From Ruminococcus sp. (GTDB lineage Bacteria > Bacillota > Clostridia > Oscillospirales > Acutalibacteraceae), in the NCBI GenBank assembly GCA_003521625.1, contig DPHV01000024.1:522-64521 (forward strand): a stretch of 64,000 bases of DNA, given 5' to 3'. Shown one piece after another: positions 32,527 through 41,226 of this stretch. The position numbers and the translations under genes are program-made. The notes beneath the pieces are model-generated. The model was given only the letters and a program-made list of their open reading frames with translations. It was not told the DNA's origin and did no database searches. Positions within the stretch are counted from its first letter, which is position 1. Each line of letters begins with the position of its first letter.

Positions 32527-33114
32527 ATGGATTATCTTGAATTAATGAAACTAAACAAACCCTACGCCTCCTGCGACCTTGATATGCCTAATGAATATCA
32601 GATTACGTCAAAAAAGCTTTGCTTTGAGTATAACCACACTGCTCCCGATGAAACAGAAAAACGCAGAGAAATACTTTCAAATCTTTTCGGCACAAGCAAC
32701 GACAACGCAATCATTGAGCCGTCCTTCAGATGCGATTACGGCTTCAATATTCACCTTCACGGATTTGCATTTATTAACTACAACTGTGTATTTCTTGATA
32801 CTTCTCCCATTCATATCGGCAAAAACGTGTTTATTGCTCCGGGAGTCTGTCTTTCCTGTGCAGGTCACGCAATACTTCCTGAGCAGAGGGCAGAAGCAAT
32901 CGGCACTTCCGCACCCATAATAATTGAGGACGATGTGTGGATTGGCGCAAATGTAACAATAATCGGTGGAGTAACAATCGGCAAAGGCTCTGTAATCGGC
33001 GCCGGCAGTGTTGTAACACGTGACATACCCTCGGGAGTTATCGCTTACGGTAATCCGTGTAGAGTAAAACGTGAAATAACAGAAAATGACCGAATAGCTC
33101 CCATAAAACTCTAG
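32527..33114 (+). CDS. Sugar O-acetyltransferase (maltose/galactoside acetyltransferase family)
   Basis: This 195-residue left-handed beta-helix acetyltransferase uses acetyl-CoA to acetylate a sugar. It has the N-terminal Mac-type cap (ELMKLNKPYASCDLDM), NYNCVFLDTSPIHIGKNVFIAPGVCL with the hexapeptide repeats, the catalytic His in CAGHAI, and the end VIAYGNPCRVKRE. AAAGGA precedes the ATG at 32527. A fragment of this gene (32610-32634) recurs, degenerate, at 34821-34845. Confidence 0.9.
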   Translation: MDYLELMKLNKPYASCDLDMPNEYQITSKKLCFEYNHTAPDETEKRREILSNLFGTSNDNAIIEPSFRCDYGFNIHLHGFAFINYNCVFLDTSPIHIGKNVFIAPGVCLSCAGHAILPEQRAEAIGTSAPIIIEDDVWIGANVTIIGGVTIGKGSVIGAGSVVTRDIPSGVIAYGNPCRVKREITENDRIAPIKL

Positions 33115-33116
33115 TG

Positions 33117-33164
33117 TTTTCTAAATATAGTCTTTATGAAAAGTCAATAATATGTTATAATATA
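33117..33164 (+). repeat. Promoter-bearing repeat, left copy (insertion scar)
   Basis: These 48 nt match 34895-34942 with about four differences. Both carry an extended -10 (TGTTATAAT). The right copy is the promoter region of the M16 gene pair. Confidence 0.8.
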
Positions 33165-33198
33165 CAATAATTTTACAATTTTCAGCCAAAAGCAAAGT

Positions 33199-33228
33199 TC
33201 ACCCCGTAAGAGTTGATATTGCAGGAAC
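33199..33228 (+). pseudogene. Remnant of an M16 peptidase gene
   Basis: These 30 nt match 36783-36812, inside the second M16 gene, at 28 of 30 positions. There they encode the conserved HPVRIDIAG motif. The segment is not part of any gene here and lies just before the M20 gene. Confidence 0.75.
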
Positions 33229-33295
33229 AATGCAGAGTAAACGTAATAGCAACTTACAACAACCGATGAATAAATTAATGAGAGGAGATATAAAA

Positions 33296-34687
33296 ATGAA
33301 TAAGTTGACGGTAATTCAGTACCTGGAAGAAAGAGCGGCAGACTTCTATACGCTCAGCGACAAAATCTGGGAAAATGCGGAGATTCGGTTCAGAGAGAAG
33401 CAATCTGTACAGGATTACGCTGCTTTTCTGAAGGATGAAGGTTTTACGATAACCGTTGGAATGGCAGGACTGAAGACAGGATTTCGTGCCGAGTGGGGAT
33501 GCGGAAAGCCCATGATTGGCTTTCTCGGAGAGTATGATGCGCTTCCGGGTATGAGTCAGAAGGCGGGTGTTTGCGTTAAGGAACCCTTGGTAAGTGACGG
33601 AAACGGACATGGCTGCGGTCATAATCTGCTTGGCGTCGGTTCGCTTATGGGTGCTATTGGCTTGAAGCATTATCTGGAAACAGAAGGAAAGAGCGGAACT
33701 GTGGTGTTTTTCGGTTGTCCTGCCGAAGAGGGGGGCAGCGGAAAAACCTTTATGGCTCGGGAGGGTTGCTTTGATAAGCTGGATGTTGCTTTCTGCTGGC
33801 ATCCGCACAATTGCAATATGATGCCTCCCGGACCTGTTTTGGCGAATGTTTCTGTCCGTTATACTTTTACCGGTAAAGCGTCTCATGCGGCTGCGGCGCC
33901 GGAAGCGGGAAGAAGCGCGCTTGACGCACTTGAGTTGATGAACATCGGAGTTCAATTCCTTAGAGAACATATTCCATCGTCCGCAAGGATTCATTATGCC
34001 ATTACGGATGCCGGAGGGATTTCGCCCAATATCGTTCAGTCTCATGCGTCCGTATTGTATCAGATCAGGGCGCCGTTTGCGCCTGAACTCTCTGAACTGT
34101 ATGAGCGTGTCAACAATATAGCAAAAGGCGCAGCTATGATGACAGATACTCAGGTTGAAATCAAATTCCTGAAAGGAACCAGCAATACAGTGCTGATTCC
34201 TGCGTTGGATGAGATTATGTACAAAAATATGTGCGAAATTCCAAACCCTGTTGAGCGTGCAGAAGATATTGCGTTTGCACGTGAGATCGTCAAAACGCAG
34301 GTGTCCGCCGACCGGATTTCTGAAAATACATTTGACTTAAAACCCAAGCAGTGGAACAAAACAGGAAATATTCCCATTCCGGGCTCATCAGATGTCGGAG
34401 ATGTGAGCTGGGTATGTCCGGTTTCTCAATGCGGAATAGGCACATGGCCGGTAGGAACTGCCGCCCACAGCTGGCAGGCTGTCTCCTGCGGCAAGAGTGA
34501 TTTTGCCCACAAAGGAATGTTGTATGCAGGTCAGATTATCGCAGCAACGGCTATTGATGTTTGCAATAACCCTGAAATAATCGAAACCGCATGTAAACAG
34601 CTAAAGGAGAAGACGGGGAATCATCCGTATCATTGCCCGATTCCACCCGAGATAACGCCGGAGCTTCTGGAATCCGAAATAACATAA
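33296..34687 (+). CDS. M20-family amidohydrolase (AbgB-like)
   Basis: This is a metal-dependent peptidase/amidase of about 463 residues, in subfamily M20D. It has FLGEYDALPGM, the metal ligand set GHGCGHNLLG, the catalytic Glu pair CPAEEGGSGK, WHPHN, and the dimerisation-domain segment TFTGKASHAAAAPEAGRSALDA. Relatives split p-aminobenzoyl-glutamate or N-acyl amino acids; the substrate here is unknown. GAGGAGAT precedes the ATG at 33296. Codon use looks different from neighbours (more GCG, CCG, CGT), and scar-like repeats flank the gene, which suggests acquisition. Confidence 0.88.
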   Translation: MNKLTVIQYLEERAADFYTLSDKIWENAEIRFREKQSVQDYAAFLKDEGFTITVGMAGLKTGFRAEWGCGKPMIGFLGEYDALPGMSQKAGVCVKEPLVSDGNGHGCGHNLLGVGSLMGAIGLKHYLETEGKSGTVVFFGCPAEEGGSGKTFMAREGCFDKLDVAFCWHPHNCNMMPPGPVLANVSVRYTFTGKASHAAAAPEAGRSALDALELMNIGVQFLREHIPSSARIHYAITDAGGISPNIVQSHASVLYQIRAPFAPELSELYERVNNIAKGAAMMTDTQVEIKFLKGTSNTVLIPALDEIMYKNMCEIPNPVERAEDIAFAREIVKTQVSADRISENTFDLKPKQWNKTGNIPIPGSSDVGDVSWVCPVSQCGIGTWPVGTAAHSWQAVSCGKSDFAHKGMLYAGQIIAATAIDVCNNPEIIETACKQLKEKTGNHPYHCPIPPEITPELLESEIT

Positions 34688-34769
34688 ACACAAAGATGTT
34701 TTTCTATCATAATAGAGCTTGAAGATATAGCAGTACAATTTGTACGGTAAGAAGCAGTGCCTATACAAA

Positions 34770-34806
34770 ACTCTGCTGTTCCGTATTGGGGCAGCGGAGT
34801 TTTTGT
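34770..34806 (+). terminator. Terminator after the M20 gene
   Basis: ACTCTGCTG (34770-34778) pairs with CAGCGGAGT (34792-34800), one wobble, followed by TTTT. Flanking A and T runs can extend the stem. Confidence 0.8.
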
Positions 34807-34820
34807 ATCATTTTAATGTG

Positions 34821-34845
34821 AAAAAAGCTTTACTTTGAGTATAAC
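34821..34845 (+). pseudogene. Remnant of the sugar acetyltransferase gene
   Basis: AAAAAAGCTTTACTTTGAG and the following six bases match 32610-32634 at 24 of 25 positions. It is too short to code for anything. Confidence 0.7.
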
Positions 34846-34894
34846 TCCATAAATTCCATATAAATCCAATAATACTGTAAATTTTCGCTGTAAA

Positions 34895-34942
34895 TTTTCT
34901 TAATATAGTCTTTATAAAAAGTGAAAAATATGTTATAATATA
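34895..34942 (+). repeat. Promoter-bearing repeat, right copy
   Basis: This is the right copy of the 48-nt repeat at 33117-33164. It contains TGTTATAAT (extended -10) and serves as promoter for the M16 pair starting at 35007. Confidence 0.75.
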
Positions 34943-35006
34943 TTTTCAGCTTTATATTTTTTCGAGTGAGAAGCTCGACAAATAAAACCGAAAGAGGTTT
35001 GATAAA

Positions 35007-36272
35007 ATGAGTTCAATAAAAAGAAACACAATATCCGACGGTGTGTTTTTCAACAGCGTAAAGGACAGCCGTTTTAAAACAATGAAAATCAGCGTGAATA
35101 TAATCGTTCCACTTGCTGAGGAAACGGCATCTTCTAATGCACTGCTTTGCGGAGTGCTTACACGTTCCTGCAAGGCGTATCCCGATTTTACAATTCTCAG
35201 CAAAAAGTTAAGCTCGCTCTACGGCGCAGACCTTACCTCGTCACTTCGCAAATCAGGCGACAGACAGATTTTAACCTTGTCAGCATCGGGAATTGACGAC
35301 AGATACGCTTTTGACGGCGAAAGCATATCAAAGGAGCTTTCAACGCTCTTGTGCGGTACTCTGTTTGAGCCTTACTTAAACGGAAACGCTTTTGTGGAAA
35401 GCGAGGTTGAGCAGGAACGCAGACAGCTTCTTGACCTTATAGATTCCGAATTTAACGACAAGCGGATTTACGCAACAGGTCAGCTTGTTAAGAATATGTG
35501 CCAGAACGAGGCGTTTGGAATAAAGCGCTACGGAACAGCCGAAGGTATAAAATCTGTAACTCCGACCTCACTTTATGACACGTGGCAGAATCTTTTAAAA
35601 ACAGCCGTTTTTGAGATTTTCTATATAGGCGACAGCTCTGCCGATAAGGCACAGGAAGTTTTTGCAAACGCTTTTTCTCAAATTGAACGCAGTCCGATAG
35701 AGCTTGCAAACAAGGTAATCCGCAGTGCCGACAGCGTAAATCACGTAACGGAGGAAATGGAGCTTTCACAGTCAAAGCTCGTTATGGGTTTCCGCACCGA
35801 CAGTGCAGTGCCCGATAAAGATGTTAACGCAACTCGTCTTATGTGTGCAGTTTTAGGCGGTACGGCAAATTCAAAGCTTTTCTGCAATGTTCGTGAAAAG
35901 CAGAGCCTTTGTTACTATTGCTCCTCACGCTTTGATATGCAAAAGGGCATTTTGTATGTTGACAGCGGTGTTGAGGGCGACAACCTTGAAAAAGCCGAAA
36001 AGGCGATTTTGAAGGAAATTGCCGATATGCAAAGCGGAAACATAAGTGATTTTGAAATTGACGCTACAAAAATGGCGGTAATAAATTCATTCAATTCTAC
36101 AAACGATACTGTAAGCGGAATTGATTCTTGGTATACAAGCCAGATGTTTGATGGCTCATTCAAGACAATTGACGAGCTTTCCGCCGAAATCAATGCAGTA
36201 ACAAAGGAACAGCTTGTAGATGCCGCAAAAAAGCTCACGCTTGATACTGTCTATGTATTAAAAAATAAGTAA
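35007..36272 (+). CDS. M16-family peptidase, non-catalytic partner (YfmF-like)
   Basis: This 421-residue M16 (pitrilysin-like) protein lacks the zinc motif HxxEH in its N-terminal domain but keeps the fold segments, for example FVESEVEQERRQLLDLIDSEFNDK, where relatives have the distal glutamate, and REKQSLCYYCSSRFD in the C-half. In Bacillus, yfmF and yfmH form such a pair. It probably dimerises with the protein encoded next, 13 nt on, to give one active peptidase. AAGAGGTTTG precedes the ATG. Confidence 0.88.
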   Translation: MSSIKRNTISDGVFFNSVKDSRFKTMKISVNIIVPLAEETASSNALLCGVLTRSCKAYPDFTILSKKLSSLYGADLTSSLRKSGDRQILTLSASGIDDRYAFDGESISKELSTLLCGTLFEPYLNGNAFVESEVEQERRQLLDLIDSEFNDKRIYATGQLVKNMCQNEAFGIKRYGTAEGIKSVTPTSLYDTWQNLLKTAVFEIFYIGDSSADKAQEVFANAFSQIERSPIELANKVIRSADSVNHVTEEMELSQSKLVMGFRTDSAVPDKDVNATRLMCAVLGGTANSKLFCNVREKQSLCYYCSSRFDMQKGILYVDSGVEGDNLEKAEKAILKEIADMQSGNISDFEIDATKMAVINSFNSTNDTVSGIDSWYTSQMFDGSFKTIDELSAEINAVTKEQLVDAAKKLTLDTVYVLKNK

Positions 36273-36285
36273 AGAGGTGCCCAAA

Positions 36286-37566
36286 ATGAATATAACGGAA
36301 ATAAAGTCCGAATTAACGGGCGACAGCTATTATAAAATAAAACATCAGTCGGGACTTGAAATTTATGTTTACCCGAAAGAGGGCTACAAGTCTGCTTATG
36401 CAATTTTCGGCACGAAGTACGGCAGTATAAACACCTGCTTTTCGGTTGACGAAAAAGAAAAAATCACCGTTCCCGACGGCATAGCACACTACCTTGAACA
36501 CAAGCTTTTTGAAAGTGAAGAGGGAGATGCGTTCGTAAGATACGCCGAAACAGGCGCAAACGCCAACGCATATACAAGCTTTGAAAAAACCTGCTATTTG
36601 TTTTCCTGCACAGATAAGCTTGAGCAAAGCCTTGAAATACTCCTTGACTTTGTTCAGAGTCCGTATTTCACCGCACAGACCGTTGCAAAGGAACAGGGAA
36701 TAATCGGTCAGGAAATCAAGATGTACGACGATGACCCCAACTGGCGTGTAATGTTCAATATGCTTGAGGGAATGTACAAGAATCACCCTGTAAGAATTGA
36801 TATTGCAGGAACGGTTGAAAGTATTGCACAAATCACAGCAGAAAAGCTGTATGAAGTCTACAATGTATTTTACAATCTCAACAATATGGCGCTCTGCGTT
36901 TCAGGCAATGTGACAGTGGAACAGGTGCTGAAAATTGCAGATAAAATGCTCAAGCCCTGCGAAAAGCACGAAATAACAAATTATTTTGAGGACGAGCCTT
37001 ACGAAATAAACACTCCCTTTGTTGAGCAGACTTTTCCTGTTTCAATGCCGCTTTTCAATCTCGGCTTTAAGGAAAAGGCAGACAAAGCTCTTGATTCAGA
37101 AACGCTTGCTCATACAGATATCCTGCTTTCAATGCTCGCCTCAAACACAAGCTCACTTTACCGCAGTCTTATGGATTCTAACCTTATAAACAGCTCTTTC
37201 TCGTATGAGCTTTTCGAAGGACCCGGCTACTGCTCTGTAATTTTCGGCGGAGAGTCACGTGCCCCGAAACAGGCGGCTGAAATGATTAAACAGTATATCA
37301 CCAAGGTTAAGTCAGAGGGACTTGATAAAGACGAATTTGAAATTGCAAAAAAGGCAGTCTACGGCGACGCAGTATCTTCCCTCAATTCCGTAAGCTCAAT
37401 TGCTAATTCAATTATAGATTACCATTTCAGCGGCAACGAGCTTTTCTCGTATATTGACGCTGTTTCAAACGCTTGCTTTGAAGATATTGAAAAACGACTT
37501 TCTGAAATGCTCGATGTCTGCAACTGCACCCTGTCGGTTGTAAGGCAGCCTGAAACGGAGGGTTAG
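36286..37566 (+). CDS. M16-family zinc peptidase (YfmH-like)
   Basis: This 426-residue M16 peptidase has the inverted zinc motif HYLEH (HxxEH) and the distal glutamate in EQGIIGQEIKMYDDDPNW, followed by the conserved HPVRIDIAGTVESI. It is the catalytic partner of the preceding protein. AAAGAGGTG fits the ATG at 36286 rather than the GTG at 36277. The next gene, lgt, starts 1 nt after its stop. Confidence 0.9.
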   Translation: MNITEIKSELTGDSYYKIKHQSGLEIYVYPKEGYKSAYAIFGTKYGSINTCFSVDEKEKITVPDGIAHYLEHKLFESEEGDAFVRYAETGANANAYTSFEKTCYLFSCTDKLEQSLEILLDFVQSPYFTAQTVAKEQGIIGQEIKMYDDDPNWRVMFNMLEGMYKNHPVRIDIAGTVESIAQITAEKLYEVYNVFYNLNNMALCVSGNVTVEQVLKIADKMLKPCEKHEITNYFEDEPYEINTPFVEQTFPVSMPLFNLGFKEKADKALDSETLAHTDILLSMLASNTSSLYRSLMDSNLINSSFSYELFEGPGYCSVIFGGESRAPKQAAEMIKQYITKVKSEGLDKDEFEIAKKAVYGDAVSSLNSVSSIANSIIDYHFSGNELFSYIDAVSNACFEDIEKRLSEMLDVCNCTLSVVRQPETEG

Positions 37567-37567
37567 T

Positions 37568-38443
37568 ATGGAATATAATGTCAGCTTCCCTGGTCTCGGA
37601 CTTGATTTTACAATAAACTCCGTAGTATTTACTGTAGGTTCATATCCTATCTACTGGTACGGAATTATAATTGCCTCGGGACTTCTGCTTGCAGTATTGT
37701 ATGCTTGGAGAAGTACCCCGAGATACAACGTTGATTTCAACAAGCTTGTAAATTGCATACTCGTAGGAATCGTAACAGGCATAGTCGGAGCAAGGCTGTA
37801 CTTCTGCTTTTTCCAGTGGGATTACTACAGCAAAAACCCGATTGAGATTCTCTACATAAACAACGGAGGTCTCGCAATCTACGGCGGAATAATCGGTGCG
37901 CTTGCAGGCGGTCTTACGGTTGCAAAAATTCAGAAAATGAAGCTTCTTCCCATTCTCGACATCGCAATGATGGGTTTCCTGCTCGGACAGGGAATAGGAA
38001 GATGGGGCAACTTTATGAATCAGGAGGCTTTCGGCACACCGACAAATCTTCCTTGGCGAATGGTCAGCGAGGGTACCGATATGGTCGGCGTTCACCCGTG
38101 CTTTCTCTATGAATCGCTCTGGTGTCTGCTCGGTTTTGTTTTACTACACTTCTACGGAAAATACAGACAAAGATACTCGGGACAGATTTTCTTTTCATAC
38201 CTTGTATGGTACGGCTTTGAAAGAATGTTTGTAGAGGGATTAAGAACAGACAGCCTTTATCTTCCGTTCCAAATTTTCGGAATGGACATAAGAGTATCAC
38301 AGGTTTTGTCATTTGCAATTTTTGTTACGGGACTCGTAATGTTAATTATAAACAGAAAAAAGGAGGACTCTTTCTATGCAGATTATAGACGGAAAAAAGG
38401 TATCGGCACAGGTAAAAGAAGAAGTAAAAAATCAAACGCTTGA
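37568..38443 (+). CDS. lgt: Prolipoprotein diacylglyceryl transferase
   Basis: Lgt attaches diacylglycerol to the lipobox cysteine of prolipoproteins in the membrane. The 291-residue, seven-helix protein has YWYGIIIASG, RLYFCFFQWDYY, NNGGLAIYGGIIG, and the signature GRWGNFMNQEAFG with the essential Arg/Asn. The basic C-terminal tail of about 22 residues (RRKKGIGTGKRRSKK) is encoded in DNA that also encodes the start of folD, a 68-nt overlap. Confidence 0.93.
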   Translation: MEYNVSFPGLGLDFTINSVVFTVGSYPIYWYGIIIASGLLLAVLYAWRSTPRYNVDFNKLVNCILVGIVTGIVGARLYFCFFQWDYYSKNPIEILYINNGGLAIYGGIIGALAGGLTVAKIQKMKLLPILDIAMMGFLLGQGIGRWGNFMNQEAFGTPTNLPWRMVSEGTDMVGVHPCFLYESLWCLLGFVLLHFYGKYRQRYSGQIFFSYLVWYGFERMFVEGLRTDSLYLPFQIFGMDIRVSQVLSFAIFVTGLVMLIINRKKEDSFYADYRRKKGIGTGKRRSKKSNA

Positions 38444-39233
38444 GCTTAAGGAAAAGCACGGCGTAACACCCGGACTTGCTGTGGTAATCGTCGGCAACGA
38501 TTCAGCGTCAAGAGTTTATGTAAACAACAAGAAAAAGGCTTGCGAGGCTGTAGGCTTTAAGTCGGAGGAGTACGCACTCCCCGAGCAGACAACACAGGAG
38601 GAATTACTTTCACTTGTAAATACTCTCAACGATAAACCCGACATCAACGGTATCCTTGTTCAGCTTCCGCTTCCGAAGCACCTTGACGACAAGGCAGTAA
38701 TCGAAGCAATTAACCCCGAAAAGGACGTCGATGCATTTCACGCGGTAAATGTGGGCAAGATAATGCTCGGCGAGTATGATTTTCTGCCCTGCACACCCGC
38801 AGGCGTAATGGAAATGCTCCATTCGTACGATATATCCGTAAGCGGCAAAAACTGCGTAGTAATCGGCAGAAGCAATATTGTCGGAAAACCTATGGCTATG
38901 CTCTTGCTCCACGAAAACGGAACGGTAACAATCTGCCACAGCAGAACAAAGAACCTTGCCGAAGTATGCTCACAGGCTGATATTTTAGTAGCCGCAGTCG
39001 GAAAACCGAAGTTTGTTACTGCTGATATGGTAAAAGAGGGCGCAGTAGTAATCGACGTCGGAATGGACAGAGATGAAAACGGTAAGCTCTGCGGCGACGT
39101 TGATTTTGAAAACGTAAAGGATAAATGCTCGTTTATAACTCCCGTACCCGGCGGCGTAGGTCCGATGACAATTGCAACGCTTATGAAAAACACTCTGAAA
39201 GCGGCAAAGCTACAGAACAATATTTCCGATTGA
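38376..39233 (+). CDS. folD: Bifunctional methylenetetrahydrofolate dehydrogenase/cyclohydrolase
   Basis: FolD interconverts 5,10-methylene-, methenyl- and 10-formyl-THF. The 285-residue protein has GNDSASRVYVNNKKKACEAVG with the catalytic Lys, GILVQLPLPKHL, the nucleotide segment VVIGRSNIVGKPMAMLLL and the C-terminal TPVPGGVGPMTIATLM. AAAGGAGGA lies 9 nt before the ATG at 38376, so the start is sound despite the 68-nt overlap with lgt. Confidence 0.95.
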   Translation: MQIIDGKKVSAQVKEEVKNQTLELKEKHGVTPGLAVVIVGNDSASRVYVNNKKKACEAVGFKSEEYALPEQTTQEELLSLVNTLNDKPDINGILVQLPLPKHLDDKAVIEAINPEKDVDAFHAVNVGKIMLGEYDFLPCTPAGVMEMLHSYDISVSGKNCVVIGRSNIVGKPMAMLLLHENGTVTICHSRTKNLAEVCSQADILVAAVGKPKFVTADMVKEGAVVIDVGMDRDENGKLCGDVDFENVKDKCSFITPVPGGVGPMTIATLMKNTLKAAKLQNNISD

Positions 39234-39443
39234 TTATGATATTTTTAATTTTGATTTTGGGAGATAAAAAATTTATCACAACGTTGACGTAGGGACACGG
39301 CGTCCCGAAACGTTACCAAAATATCAATTTATCGGTCGGGATACCGATTTATAAATAAATTCCGTTTTTTATTCTCGAAATAAAAAGGAATATTTGAAAT
39401 AAAAGCGTAAAAAGATAATAGGAAAACAGAAAGGAGGGGTTTT
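39234..39443 (+). other. folD-dnaG intergenic region with repeat element
   Basis: These 210 nt hold a GTAGGG-type repeat (39289-39333) and a hairpin, ATCGGT/ACCGAT, near 39332-39350. I saw no clear consensus promoter, although one must serve dnaG. Confidence 0.5.
39289..39333 (+). repeat. GTAGGG repeat, long form, copy A
   Basis: It begins GTAGGGACACGGCG and continues CGTCCCGAAACGTTACC (39301-39317), then AAAATATCAATTTA. The 17-nt core is identical to 50977-50993 on the other strand and one base off 51147-51163. Confidence 0.75.
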
Positions 39444-41210
39444 GTGGCATTTCCTGAGTCATTTTTGCAGGAGCTGAAAATGCGAAACGACATAACGGAA
39501 ATTGTTTCCTCTTATGTCAGCTTGAAACGGCGCGGGCGAAATATGGTCGGACTTTGCCCGTTTCACGGCGAAAAAACTCCTTCTTTTAATGTTTACACCG
39601 AAAACGGTTCGTTTTACTGCTTTGGTTGCGGAGTCGGCGGAGATGTAATCACTTTTATAATGAAAATTGAAAATCTTGATTATGTCGACGCAGTGAAGTT
39701 CCTTGCACAGCGTGCAGGAATGGAGATGCCCGAAAACTCCTATGACGACAGTATGAGCAAGCTGCGCACACGTGTGTTTGAAGCAAACCGAGAGGCGGCA
39801 CGTTACTATTATTCCGCTCTCTGCTCGCCTAAAGGAAAGTCGGGACTAGATTATTTTCATTCAAGGGCGCTTTCAGACCGCACAATCCGTCACTTCGGAC
39901 TCGGCTTTGCCGACGATGACTGGACTTCTCTTTGCAACCATCTTCGTTCAAAGGGCTTTAAGGACAACGAACTTGTGGCGGCAAATCTTGCTGTAAAACG
40001 CAAAAACGGCAACGGAATTTATGACCGTTTTACAAACAGGGTGATGTTCCCGATTATTGACCTTCGTGGCAACGTAATCGCCTTTGGCGGCAGAATAATG
40101 ACTGACGAAAAGCCGAAATATCTCAATACCTCGGACACTCCTGTTTTCAAAAAGAGTGCAAACCTGTTTTCACTGAATAATGCAAAAAACTCGGGAAGCC
40201 GAACGCTGATTCTCTGCGAGGGATATATGGACGTAATCTCCGTTAATCAGGCGGGCTTTACAAACGCCGTCGCCACCCTCGGAACAGCTCTCACAAGCGA
40301 GCAGGCTGTGCTTATGAAACGCTATGCAGATGAAGTCATAATCTGCTACGATGCCGACGAAGCGGGACAAAAAGCTACGGCAAGGGCGATTCCGATTCTG
40401 CGTAATGCAGGACTTCTCATAAGAGTTCTGACAATCCCCAACGGAAAGGACCCCGACGAGTTCATACGCTCTCACGGTGCAGACGGCCCTGCGGCTTTTA
40501 AAGCAGTAATTGAGAAAAGCGGCAATGACGTTGAATACCGATTGCAAAAGCTGAAGCAGATTCACAATGTTGAAACCACAGACGGCAAGGTTGCTTACCT
40601 TGAAGCGGCTTCAAAGGTGATTGCCGAAATATCAAGTCCGATTGAGCGTGACGTTTATTCCTCAAAAATCTGTTCCGAGTTCGGAATTGACAAAAATGCT
40701 TTTAATCGGCAGATTATGAATATTTCAAAAAGCAGATACCGTGAAAGCACCAAAAAGGAAGTCCGTAAAATCCAGACCGATTTAAACGGAAGAAACGACA
40801 AAATAAATACAGAACACTACAAAAAGCCCCGTAGCTCAAGTGCCGAGGAGGCGCTTGTGGTGTATCTGATAAACAACCCCGATTCGGCAGAGGAAATCTC
40901 ATCAGAATTAAAGCCCGAGCAGTTCCAGAATTCGCTTATCAGGCGCTATTACGAGTATTTTCTTAACAGAATCCAAAGCGGATACGAGCCGCTTACGAAC
41001 ATAGCAGCCGATTTTTCACAGGACGAAGCGTCAAAGCTCTATCAGCTTTTGTCGCAGTCCGTAAAGGCTGCCTCAACCCATTCGGCAATGATGGAGTATA
41101 TAAAGGTCATCAGCGAGGAAAGTCAGAAGCCGTCAAGCGACGATGTTGCTTCAATGTCGCCGCAACAGCTCAACGACTACCTCAATAGGATAAGGAAAAA
41201 TAAGCAGTAG
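39444..41210 (+). CDS. dnaG: DNA primase
   Basis: DnaG lays RNA primers at the replication fork. The 588-residue protein has an N-terminal CHC2 zinc finger (CPFHGEKTPSFNVY...CFGCG, residues 38-62), a Toprim catalytic core (LILCEGYMDVISV, CYDADEAGQKA) and a helical C-terminal helicase-binding region with low conservation. It starts with GTG after GGAGGGG. It is followed by the sigma factor gene after 16 nt, the classic macromolecular synthesis pairing. Confidence 0.95.
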   Translation: MAFPESFLQELKMRNDITEIVSSYVSLKRRGRNMVGLCPFHGEKTPSFNVYTENGSFYCFGCGVGGDVITFIMKIENLDYVDAVKFLAQRAGMEMPENSYDDSMSKLRTRVFEANREAARYYYSALCSPKGKSGLDYFHSRALSDRTIRHFGLGFADDDWTSLCNHLRSKGFKDNELVAANLAVKRKNGNGIYDRFTNRVMFPIIDLRGNVIAFGGRIMTDEKPKYLNTSDTPVFKKSANLFSLNNAKNSGSRTLILCEGYMDVISVNQAGFTNAVATLGTALTSEQAVLMKRYADEVIICYDADEAGQKATARAIPILRNAGLLIRVLTIPNGKDPDEFIRSHGADGPAAFKAVIEKSGNDVEYRLQKLKQIHNVETTDGKVAYLEAASKVIAEISSPIERDVYSSKICSEFGIDKNAFNRQIMNISKSRYRESTKKEVRKIQTDLNGRNDKINTEHYKKPRSSSAEEALVVYLINNPDSAEEISSELKPEQFQNSLIRRYYEYFLNRIQSGYEPLTNIAADFSQDEASKLYQLLSQSVKAASTHSAMMEYIKVISEESQKPSSDDVASMSPQQLNDYLNRIRKNKQ

Positions 41211-41226
41211 GAAAGGAAAGTGGATT

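Larger units (their letters stand above)
34688..35006 (+). other. Right scar region: terminator, acetyltransferase remnant and M16 promoter
   Basis: After the M20 stop lie a terminator (34770-34804), a 25-nt remnant of the acetyltransferase gene (34821-34845, 24 of 25 identical to 32610-32634), and the right copy of the promoter repeat (34895-34942). The order is the mirror of the left side. Confidence 0.7.

Noticed and set aside
33275..34045. A 256-codon open frame on the minus strand opposite the M20 gene
   Set aside because: It lies fully antisense to a gene with clear catalytic motifs, shows no recognisable domain and has no ribosome site. It is a shadow of the richer codon use there.
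35007..36272. A broken M16 peptidase gene, because the zinc motif is missing
   Set aside because: The frame is full length and paired with a catalytic M16 gene. YfmF-type partners naturally lack the motif.
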